From Candidatus Jordarchaeia archaeon (GTDB lineage Archaea > Asgardarchaeota > Jordiarchaeia > Jordiarchaeales > Freyrarchaeaceae), in NCBI GenBank assembly GCA_018383835.1, contig JAHAWR010000076.1, positions 1 to 7,451 on the forward strand: a stretch of 7,451 nt of DNA. The letters are read 5' to 3'. How positions within the stretch are numbered: position 1 is the first letter of the stretch; every line of letters starts with the position of its first letter. A program made the position numbers and the translations under genes. The notes beneath the pieces are model-generated. The model saw nothing but the letters and a program-made list of their open reading frames with translations. It was not told the DNA's origin and did no database searches. This document shows, piece after piece, positions 1 through 5,286 of this stretch.

Positions 1-999
1 TTCCTCGCCAAGTCAACAAGCATCACGTGCTCAGCTCTCTCCTTAGGGTCGGCGAGTAGGCCTCTCGCCAATTCCTCATCCTCAGCCTCAGTTGCACCCC
101 GCGGCCTAGTGCCAGCAATAGGAAACGCCTCGACGAGTCTGCCCTCAACCCTCACAAGGGTCTCGGGGCTTGAGCCGATGATTCTTCGGGAGCCCATTTT
201 GAGAAAGTACATGTAAGGGGAGGGGTTTACCCTCCTGAGTTCAATGTAGAAGCGTGAAAGGTCACCCTCAACGCTGAAGTCGTACCTCCTAGAAAGAACC
301 ACTTGGAATATGTCACCTGACTCAATATACTCCTTAGCCCGCTTGACCGCCTCCTCATACTCCTCTCTTCCAAGGTTAGCCCTCGGAGTCGTGAAGGACA
401 GGGCTCCTCCATCCTCCCTCGCCTCCTCCACTAGGCCGAGTAGCTCATCCGACCTGTCCTCCCCCCTGTAAACGTAGAAGACCTCGTTCCTTTCGTGGTC
501 GAAGACGAGGACGTCGTCGTAGATCCCCATCTGGAGGTCAGGGAACCCGAGCACGTCCTCGGCCACACGCGGCAACTTCTCCCAGTACCTTACGGCGTCA
601 TAAGAAATGTAGCCCACAGCTCCCCCAGCCAGCCTGAACCCTGACCCATCGGGTGACCCCCCGACCAGCATCCTTAACGTTTCAAGTGGATCCTTAACTT
701 TGAACCTGAGCTCTTCATCGGAGAGGAAGTCACGGAGAACGGCTTTACCATCCTTCACTGTGAAAAGCTGTCGCGGGTTGAAGCCTATAAAGGAGAAGCG
801 TGTAATCCTCTTCGGACCCTCAACTGACTCGAGCAGGTAGGCGTGCTCGCAACTTTCCTGCAGAGACAGGAAAACTAGTAGTGGTGGCTTGGATATGGTG
901 AGGCGCTTACAGAGGGGCTCCCCTCTCGTGGAGGGGGCTGCCAGGCGAGCGGAGTTATTCTTGGAGCCAAACGCGAACCCTCACTTTTAGCGCCTCCAT
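1..999 (-). CDS. trpE: Anthranilate synthase component I (TrpE), C-terminus cut by window edge, 5' end out of frame
   Basis: Converts chorismate to anthranilate, the first committed step of tryptophan synthesis, normally with a TrpG glutamine amidotransferase. The frame is open from 980 to the left edge. In order it shows the N-terminal tryptophan-sensing motif YLLES (about 839-825), GGAVGYISYDAVRYWEK, SGDIFQVVLSRRY, NPSPYMYFL, GSSPETLVR, PIAGTRPRGA and HVMLVDLAR at the edge. The LLES and NPSPYMYF motifs favour TrpE over PabB. The roughly 100 residues that complete the catalytic domain are missing to the left. Start problem: the best signal is ATG at 999-997 behind GGTGGAGG and a TATA box, but that frame stops at 955 after 14 codons. 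The TrpE frame has a TGA at 983-981 and then no ATG, GTG or TTG until GTG at 758, inside the conserved domain; CTG at 944 is the only earlier weak option. Either a one-base indel, a sequencing error or recoding joins the two frames. Identity is near certain; intactness is not. Confidence 0.93.
955..999 (-). other. 14-codon reading frame at the trpE start (true trpE N-terminus or leader peptide)
   Basis: ATG at 999 lies four bases after GGAGG and reads MEALKVRVRVWLQE, then TAA. It overlaps the TrpE frame (+1 relative) between 980 and 955. The simplest reading is that it is the real trpE N-terminus, separated from the rest by a one-base difference. It contains one Trp codon (TGG at 969-967) inside the overlap, so a Trp-sensitive leader or frameshift site can be imagined, but a single Trp codon is weak support. 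Confidence 0.3.
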
Positions 1000-1014
1000 C
1001 AAGCCTCCACCAAC

Positions 1015-1059
1015 TGAGGAATCAGTTCACCAATGAACTATTTAAATCTTTTGTGTACA
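1015..1059 (-). promoter_or_regulatory. trpE promoter: BRE/TATA, TGTACA box and inverted repeat
   Basis: Read on the minus strand, AAAAGA (1052-1047, BRE-like) runs into TTTAAAT (1046-1040, TATA). This predicts a start of transcription near 1018, about 19 bases before ATG 999. Just upstream is the palindrome TGTACA (1059-1054). Just downstream of the TATA box is a perfect inverted repeat, AGTTCA-4-TGAACT (1024-1039), positioned where a bound repressor would block the initiation complex. The TATA element is well supported; the operator roles are inferred. Confidence 0.6.
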
Positions 1060-1174
1060 AAAATGTTCATTCAAGATTAGAGGAAACAGAAACCGGAGAA
1101 ACCTCCAAAGGAGAGAAATCGATTAGAAGGCGAGCGCAAAAATTACTCCGCAGACACATTAAGAGAAGAGATCG

Positions 1175-1183
1175 AAAAAAAAA
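1175..1183 (-). terminator. Poly-T (T9) terminator of the nitroreductase operon
   Basis: A run of nine T on the minus strand begins 41 bases after the stop codon of the SCP2-like gene. Archaeal RNA polymerase terminates at such U-tracts without needing a hairpin. A second, weaker T5 lies at 1142-1138. The run separates the operon from trpE, which has its own promoter further downstream. The stretch 1060-1174 between them shows nothing else I can name. Confidence 0.65.
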
Positions 1184-1224
1184 TACGTGGAGTAAGTGTT
1201 GGGGTTTTGGTCTCTGCGTCTCCC

Positions 1225-1587
1225 TTACTTTAACGCCGCCACAACTATCCGGGAGAAGGGGTCCATTTCGTGTGCGTCCCCCATTATGATGAGCTTCCAC
1301 GTTTTTCTGACGTCTTTCTCCGGGATGGCGCCTGTTAAAACCCCTTTCAGTGTCTCCTCGTCTGACCGGTAGATGAGGTCTGGGCTTGGATATTCGCCCT
1401 CCTTGAGCCTTGCCCCCTTCTTGGTGAAAACTATGTAGTACGCCTTCTGTACTCCTTTGAGGTCGCCAACCTCGAGCTCGACTATTTTACCATAGTACTT
1501 GTTCCCTATCCACTCCTTCACGAGGCTTAGCGCTTTCTCGTTGATCTTCCGGGTGAGCTCCTCCAGGAAGGCTTTGAGGTCACTCAT
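1225..1587 (-). CDS. Small SCP2-like (sterol carrier protein fold) protein
   Basis: 120 residues, no signal peptide or membrane segment. The second half (about residues 68-104) carries the pattern typical of SCP2 domains: a PDLIYRSDEETLKGVLTG stretch (a strand, then a helix ending in a Gly before a short loop) followed by a K-L-I-I-M-G-D strand. SCP2 domains form a hydrophobic pocket for lipids, acyl groups or similar apolar ligands; in prokaryotes the ligand is usually unknown. The first 25 residues form a likely amphipathic helix. ATG at 1587 overlaps the stop of the gene before it (ATGA, 1587-1584), so the two are translationally coupled. The ribosome site GGTGGAGGAAGG is embedded in the last codons of that gene. 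It is the last gene of the operon. The fold is assigned by eye from motif pattern only, so the family call is moderate, while the gene itself is solid. Confidence 0.8.
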   Translation of the reverse strand: MSDLKAFLEELTRKINEKALSLVKEWIGNKYYGKIVELEVGDLKGVQKAYYIVFTKKGARLKEGEYPSPDLIYRSDEETLKGVLTGAIPEKDVRKTWKLIIMGDAHEMDPFSRIVVAALK

Positions 1588-1874
1588 TTTCCTTCCTCCA
1601 CCTTTTTAACCCATTCCTCGGCTGCCTTTCTGACGGCGTCCTCGACGTGGCTAGCAGAAATGTCCCCGTAAACCTTCTCAACCGCGTCGAGAAACCTCTT
1701 GTAGAAGGGGTACTCCCACCTCACTACGATCCTGCCCTTCTTGTTCTCCACGAGCGATATCCCGAGGAACTTCGACTCTTCCCTGAAGTAGTCATACTCC
1801 ACGTCGTCGAGCTCAAGCACGGGGTACCTTATGAACTCGGATCCAGGAGCGTAACCCTTATACTTTTTAGCCAA
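1584..1874 (-). CDS. Conserved-looking hypothetical protein, 96 residues
   Basis: I do not recognise this protein. It is soluble-looking and highly charged. Its N-terminal half is rich in aromatic and acidic residues (VLELDDVEYDYFREESKF) and is followed by a strand-like segment, GRIVVRWEYPFYKRF (about residues 47-61). The C-terminus is a probable long helix (AVRKAAEEWVKKVEEGK). The start is TTG at 1874, chosen because GGAGGG lies eight bases upstream; the nearby ATG at 1878 is in another frame and stops after three codons. It sits 13 bases after the stop of the 82-residue gene and overlaps the SCP2-like gene by four bases, so it is firmly inside the operon. Its strand segment resembles one in the 82-residue protein, which may mean a shared small fold. 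No function is proposed. Confidence 0.8.
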   Translation of the reverse strand: MAKKYKGYAPGSEFIRYPVLELDDVEYDYFREESKFLGISLVENKKGRIVVRWEYPFYKRFLDAVEKVYGDISASHVEDAVRKAAEEWVKKVEEGK

Positions 1875-1887
1875 GCATTACACCCTC

Positions 1888-2136
1888 CTACTTTCCTCCT
1901 AAAGCTTTTAGTTCCTCTTGGGTCAGTATGACCTGCCCGGTTATGTAGGGCCACTGGATGAGGATTATCTTCCTGTTTCCCGGAGCCGAGCCGTAGAAGA
2001 GGTATCCGCCCCTGTTCCTCGTGTACTCTGAGAGGATGAGCTTGCAGACTGCTTCCAGCGGCAGGTCGCACCATTCAGCCTGTGTCTTCAGCTTCTCCAC
2101 AACGTCCTCGTCCAAGTCCACTTTGACCTCGACCAT
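1888..2136 (-). CDS. Small protein with ribbon-helix-helix-like N-terminus
   Basis: 82 residues. The first 40 read as a short strand (MVEVKVDLDEDV), a helix (VEKLKTQAEWCDLP) and a second helix (LEAVCKLILSEY). This is the layout of MetJ/Arc-type ribbon-helix-helix DNA-binding domains, although the exact match is uncertain. The rest forms strands with YLFYGSAPGNRK and KIILIQWPYITGQVIL and is not typical of a plain RHH regulator, so it could be a ligand- or partner-binding part. ATG at 2136 directly abuts the TAA of the nitroreductase gene, with GGAGGAGGAG (coding the Glu tail of that enzyme) as ribosome site. The next gene follows after 13 bases. If it is a regulator, the nitroreductase operon promoter would be the natural target. 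It could equally be a structural partner of the enzyme. Confidence 0.8.
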   Translation of the reverse strand: MVEVKVDLDEDVVEKLKTQAEWCDLPLEAVCKLILSEYTRNRGGYLFYGSAPGNRKIILIQWPYITGQVILTQEELKALGGK

Positions 2137-2883
2137 TTACTCCTCCTCCAGGAAGGCTTTCCTTATGTAGGGGTTCCCCCATCTCTCTTTGTAGAAGAGC
2201 CCCTCAAGAGTCAGGCGGGACGGCCCTATCATACGCTCCTCGCCCCTTACGCCTATGCTGAGCGTGGCCACCACGTCCCAGGATCTCGGAATTCCAAGCC
2301 TGTCAGCGAGAAGCTCCCTTCTTCTCGGATCCATTATGGGGAAAGCTTGGTAACCTGCTCCATAGCCTAGAGCGGTCGCCATAAGCCACATCTTCATGAG
2401 AGCCATCCCGACACATATTGAGCCAAAGAGGCTGAGCGGGTAAATTACGGGCGCGTCGTGGAATGACTCGGAGGCACAGGCGACAATAACCACGTCAGCG
2501 TACCTCGGGTACTCGAAGAGGCTACCGTCCCTCATCTCGGTGAAAGTCCAAGGCCTCCTGTCGGGCGCAACATACCATATTCTGCCCTGAGTGAGCTCTG
2601 CCGGGAATGTTCCGAAGGTCTCCTTCGCCGCCTCAACTGCTAGGTCGGCGATGAGGTTCTTCGTTTCTTGGTCGTCTCTCACTATGACGAAGCGGTACAT
2701 TTGCATGTTCTCGGGCGACGGAGTGTACCTCGCAGCATCCAGAATCTTCTCCAAGTCCTCGTCAGGTATCCTTTCACCCGTGTAGCGCCTAATCGACCGC
2801 CTCAGCCGTATAGCGTCCTGCACGGTGACCGGAGCATTCTTGCTCGGCTTTCCATACTTCCACTCCTTCTTCATAAGCGACAT
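2137..2883 (-). CDS. Nitroreductase-family flavoprotein
   Basis: 248 residues, about the usual length for a single-domain member of the family. These are FMN-dependent dimeric oxidoreductases acting on nitro, quinone, enoyl or related substrates. Motifs seen: RRSIRRY (residues 28-34, the family FMN phosphate-binding signature), IPDEDLEKILDAA, TPSPENMQMYRFV (54-66, matching the usual PSxxNxQPW site but with Met-Tyr in place of Pro-Trp), and GSICVGMALMKMWLMATALG (154-173, the helix packing against the flavin), then a C-terminal VVATLSIG strand. The substrate cannot be read from the sequence. It is the first gene of the operon. Two starts are possible: ATG 2883 lies directly against GAGAGGAG, whereas ATG 2874 has a better spacing of about nine bases, so the protein may be three residues shorter. 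The TATA box is at 2935-2923. The family call is strong; the reaction is unknown. Confidence 0.92.
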   Translation of the reverse strand: MSLMKKEWKYGKPSKNAPVTVQDAIRLRRSIRRYTGERIPDEDLEKILDAARYTPSPENMQMYRFVIVRDDQETKNLIADLAVEAAKETFGTFPAELTQGRIWYVAPDRRPWTFTEMRDGSLFEYPRYADVVIVACASESFHDAPVIYPLSLFGSICVGMALMKMWLMATALGYGAGYQAFPIMDPRRRELLADRLGIPRSWDVVATLSIGVRGEERMIGPSRLTLEGLFYKERWGNPYIRKAFLEEE

Positions 2884-2922
2884 CTCCTCTCATATGGTTT
2901 CAACACTCAATCAATCGGAGAA

Positions 2923-2935
2923 CCTTAAAAATTTG
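2923..2935 (-). promoter_or_regulatory. Promoter (TATA) of the nitroreductase operon
   Basis: CAAATTTTTAAGG on the minus strand. Centred about 46 bases before ATG 2883, it predicts a transcript start near 2904 and a leader of about 20 bases holding the GAGAGGAG ribosome site at 2891-2884. Confidence 0.55.
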
Positions 2936-3030
2936 ACTCTGAGGCGCATGAAGGCGTAACCGGCCCAGAAACCACCTACCCTGAAAGCTACCTTAGAGAT
3001 CCACCCAAGCGTGGAGGCGGCGACTAAGGA

Positions 3031-3048
3031 GTAATTTTAAGTTTAAAG
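3031..3048 (+). promoter_or_regulatory. Candidate promoter of the ferredoxin gene
   Basis: GTAATTTTAAGTTTAAAG holds two overlapping TATA-like elements (about 3034-3041 and 3041-3048). The first places the transcript start near 3062, the second near 3069, so the message would have little or no leader. A GGAG at 3050-3053 could serve the TTG starts if the transcript begins earlier. Confidence 0.45.
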
Positions 3049-3058
3049 TGGAGTGTAG

Positions 3059-3277
3059 TTGTTGGGGGCGCTGCTTTTGACCGGTAAGGTTAGGGTTGAT
3101 GCTGGGCGCTGTGTGGGCGTGAAGAGGTGTGGCGTCTGCCTAGCCGTTTGCCCCGCGGGCTGCTTTGCCGTTGACGAGAGAAACAGGAAAGTTGTGGTGG
3201 TTAATGAGGAAGCCTGCATGGAGTGCTACGCGTGCAAAGTTCAGTGCAGGTATGACGCGGTGGAGCTGGAATTCTAG
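3059..3277 (+). CDS. Two-cluster [4Fe-4S] ferredoxin
   Basis: 72 residues in the frame starting at TTG 3059. Small soluble electron carrier. Cysteines 18, 24, 27 and 31 (C-x5-C-x2-C-x3-CP) and 53, 56, 59 and 63 (C-x2-C-x2-C-x3-C) form two cluster motifs. By family rule, the fourth Cys of each motif completes the other cluster. Unusual points: the first spacing is five residues instead of two, an extra Cys 35 follows the first motif, and the second motif lacks the usual Pro after its last Cys. The start is uncertain: an in-frame TAG at 3056 limits it, and TTG at 3059, 3062 or 3074 are all possible; the last would give the N-terminus MTGKVRVDAGRC, typical for such ferredoxins. It is transcribed away from the nitroreductase operon and ends 15 bases from the convergent P-loop gene. 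Its redox partner is unknown; the neighbouring flavoenzyme is one candidate. Confidence 0.88.
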   Translation: MLGALLLTGKVRVDAGRCVGVKRCGVCLAVCPAGCFAVDERNRKVVVVNEEACMECYACKVQCRYDAVELEF

Positions 3278-3292
3278 CTCCCGTTTTCAGGT

Positions 3293-4204
3293 TCAGGGCA
3301 ACTGCTCCAGTTTTTCCTCCACCTTGTCTACAAGTTCACTTAGCTTTGAGGCGATCCTGTCGCTGTCGACCGCGTCCTGCAGCGTTACGGCCGGAATCCT
3401 AACGGACAACTCAGGCTTTAGGAGGTCCAGTATGTTTTTCGCTTCAAAGTTTCTTGGATCCCTCGAGAGGGCGGCGGCTGCTTCAACAGCCATTCTGAGG
3501 CGCTCTCCGTTGTAGATGAAGACGGTGCCCGGTGAGACGCCAAGAGCTAGGTCGAAGCTTAGTTCAGGATCTGGGCAGACTGCGTCGTTGAAGCCCTCAA
3601 CCACGACTACTTCGCTTTTCCTGCAGACTGCGTCGTAGCAGCTCCTTATGGCTGCGGGCGCGTAGTGAGAGTAAACTTCGTTCCACTCATCAAGGCTTTC
3701 GACCACAAGCACCCTGCTAGCCTTCCTCCTAAGTTCATTAATATAGGCCCAGTCCTTGAATAGGAGGTTGTCCGTTTCCAAGTTCACCCCGTTCAGACAT
3801 AAAGCGAAGTGTGGTGCATCCTCCATTAGCGTGTAGCGTTCGGCGACGAGCTCGAAAAACTGGTTGGCGAAGTGAACCTCGATGAGGCGTGGGTCAAGGG
3901 TCATCCTGTCAGGGGGGCTGAAGAGGGCGTCAACGGGGTTGAGAACCTCGAGTGGAAGCAGGCTGAACCCGCACGCTCGGGAGAGGCGAAATATGTCCCA
4001 CGAGTAGAGGCGCCCCTCCCCACGGCACTTAACGTAGACGTCATGGTGGTACCAGTAGCTGTGACCCGACCTCGGCTTAAAGACCCCCACACGCCACCCC
4101 CGCAAACGTAGACCCCTAGCCACAGCCATGCACACCGTCGTCTTACCCGAAGCCTCAGGGAGAAGACCAAAGACGAAAACAGATGCCAAGCCACTCACCA
4201 GCAT
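3293..4204 (-). CDS. P-loop NTPase resembling dethiobiotin synthetase/CobB/MobB class
   Basis: 303 residues. The N-terminus has a strand and a phosphate-binding loop, FGLLPEASGKTT (12-23). GKTT is kept, but no Gly or Ala stands at the usual place five residues before the Gly-Lys. FKPRSGHSYWYHHD (42-55) corresponds to the KPxxSG region of dethiobiotin synthetase-like enzymes. VVVVEGFND (199-207) resembles the VVEG strand-loop near the active site of that class. The C-terminus ends in a charged, possibly coiled helix (about 283-302). I recall an archaeal family of predicted P-loop ATPases/GTPases with this LP-x-x-SGKTT and FKP-x-SGH pattern, but not a proven function; a ligase- or cofactor-type role is only inference. 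ATG 4204 is chosen because the TATA box centre lies about 23 bases before it, which fits a leaderless message; no ribosome site precedes it. No partner genes are adjacent in the same direction. Confidence 0.87.
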   Translation of the reverse strand: MLVSGLASVFVFGLLPEASGKTTVCMAVARGLRLRGWRVGVFKPRSGHSYWYHHDVYVKCRGEGRLYSWDIFRLSRACGFSLLPLEVLNPVDALFSPPDRMTLDPRLIEVHFANQFFELVAERYTLMEDAPHFALCLNGVNLETDNLLFKDWAYINELRRKASRVLVVESLDEWNEVYSHYAPAAIRSCYDAVCRKSEVVVVEGFNDAVCPDPELSFDLALGVSPGTVFIYNGERLRMAVEAAAALSRDPRNFEAKNILDLLKPELSVRIPAVTLQDAVDSDRIASKLSELVDKVEEKLEQLP

Positions 4205-4578
4205 GAACTAGAGGGAAGGAGTCTATTTAATGTGTCCCCACACGAAGCCAGGCAGTGCGCACTTTAAAAAGTCGTTCACTTGAAGGTATGAAGTCGACGA
4301 GCATTTTGACCATACTGCCACATTATACCTCAAGAACCCGAAAACACACTTCTCAGGAATGGTAATGTTGAGTTTGTCTACGGTGACAAGCTTCGAGTAA
4401 ACTTTTAGTTGAATCGAATGTTTCAACAGACGCCAACGAACACCACCCAGTAAACAAAGATGAGCTACTTTAGGTCTAAATTGTAAGGGGAAGAGTATAA
4501 AGATTAGGTTTTTGGTGGGATTCCGGCGAAGATTCGTTACTTAGGGGATTTTGGATGTTGGCTGCTTCTTTCACCAGT
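4205..4578. other. 374-base gap, A+T-rich, no convincing gene
   Basis: It lies between the P-loop NTPase start and the metallophosphoesterase stop. Apart from the TATA box at 4231-4224 it contains a perfect 10-base palindrome AGTGCGCACT (4254-4263), a weak inverted repeat GTTGAA-8-TTCAAC (4408-4427), and a TATA-like GAGTATAAAGAT on the plus strand (about 4492-4503) that would direct transcription antisense to the phosphoesterase gene. I see no tRNA, C/D-box pattern or strong poly-T terminator. A 67-codon minus-strand frame (4426-4223) lacks a ribosome site and is unlike the neighbouring genes. Confidence 0.5.
4224..4231 (-). promoter_or_regulatory. Promoter (TATA) for a leaderless P-loop NTPase transcript
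   Basis: ATTAAATA on the minus strand, centred about 23 bases before ATG 4204. Archaeal transcription starts about 22-27 bases after the TATA centre, so the first transcribed base should be at or next to the start codon. This agrees with the lack of a ribosome site. Confidence 0.6.
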
Positions 4579-5286
4579 CTAGATGTTGCGGAGGTTCTTT
4601 ATTTTTGGGAATTTTTTCACGGTGATTCCGGGCTCCACTAGGTATGGTGTGAATTCTTCAATGTCTGTGAATGTTAGGAGGGGGGAGATGAAGGCTGGTT
4701 CTCTGTTGACCACGGTTCCCGTCGCTAGTGGGTGCATTGAGGGGAGTACTGCTAGTTCTCTCCCGGCGTAGCTTCCCATGAGGAAGGCCTTGTACCTGAA
4801 CTTTGTCCCGAACTCGTCCCTTAGCAGTATTGACGGGTGCTCGTGCCCTATCACGATTTTCTCGGCAGTCTGTGAGGGTGGGCGGTGCCCGTGGAGGAAA
4901 AGGTAGTCTTCTATTTTTACTTCTGACTCTAGGGGGAGCCCGTATCTCTTCATGAGGGTGACTATGAAGTTGTCGTGGTTGCCCCGGACGAAGACCAGCC
5001 TCACCCTCTCTTTTAGTAGGGTCTCGATGAGGTCTCTTACCTCGACCCATTCCTGGAGGCTTGCCTCCCCAAACTCGTGCTTAAAGTCCCCGTTGACGAC
5101 GAGGACGTCGGGGGAGTGCTCGTTTATCATTTCTAGGATCATTTCTTTCATCTTTGGGTACTGGCTGGCGACGAATAACCCCTCCTCTCTCAGCACGTCC
5201 TCGTAGCCGAGGTGTAGGTCTGCTATTATGAGCACACTCACCTCCTCTATCAGGAAACCCAAGTTTTCTAGGGGCTTCCCCCACAA
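4579..5286 (-). CDS. Lhr-associated metallophosphoesterase (ICC-like, COG1407 type)
   Basis: 235 residues, full length for this family of calcineurin-like phosphoesterases. All metal-binding motifs are present in order: DLH (23-25), GDFKHEF (66-72), GNHD (102-105), HGH (132-134) and GHEH (147-150). These bind two metal ions, typically Mn, and hydrolyse phosphodiester bonds. Homologues encoded beside bacterial Lhr-type helicases have been described as Mn-dependent DNA nucleases, so a nuclease acting with Lhr is the likely role here (inference). The start is TTG at 5286, chosen because GGAGGAG stands five bases upstream. This start lies inside the end of lhr, giving a 19-base overlap and probable translational coupling. 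The C-terminus is rich in Lys and Pro (VKKFPKIKNLRNI). No clear poly-T terminator follows, so the transcript end is not defined. Confidence 0.92.
   Translation of the reverse strand: MWGKPLENLGFLIEEVSVLIIADLHLGYEDVLREEGLFVASQYPKMKEMILEMINEHSPDVLVVNGDFKHEFGEASLQEWVEVRDLIETLLKERVRLVFVRGNHDNFIVTLMKRYGLPLESEVKIEDYLFLHGHRPPSQTAEKIVIGHEHPSILLRDEFGTKFRYKAFLMGSYAGRELAVLPSMHPLATGTVVNREPAFISPLLTFTDIEEFTPYLVEPGITVKKFPKIKNLRNI

Noticed and set aside
1..999. Aminodeoxychorismate synthase (PabB) or isochorismate synthase instead of TrpE
   Set aside because: The LLES element and NPSPYMYFL tryptophan-site motif are typical of TrpE. The C-terminal part that would settle it is outside the window.
1053..1300. 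Plus- and minus-strand frames of about 78 codons between trpE and the SCP2-like gene
   Set aside because: Low-complexity Arg/Lys-rich products that span the trpE promoter and the T9 run and overlap the end of the SCP2-like gene; no ribosome sites.
2911..3027. Minus-strand open stretch encoding a hydrophobic run (about 38 codons) ahead of the nitroreductase gene
   Set aside because: It has no ATG, GTG or TTG except an ATG 12 codons before its stop, and it overlaps the operon TATA box. Probably chance, though a gene remnant cannot be excluded.
4223..4426. 67-codon minus-strand frame starting at TTG
   Set aside because: No ribosome site or fitting TATA box, amino acid make-up unlike the neighbouring genes, and its end runs into the promoter of the P-loop gene.
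4408..4427. Inverted repeat GTTGAA-8-TTCAAC as a terminator hairpin
   Set aside because: Short, A+T-rich stem with no T-run after it on either strand; it is also far from the phosphoesterase stop codon.
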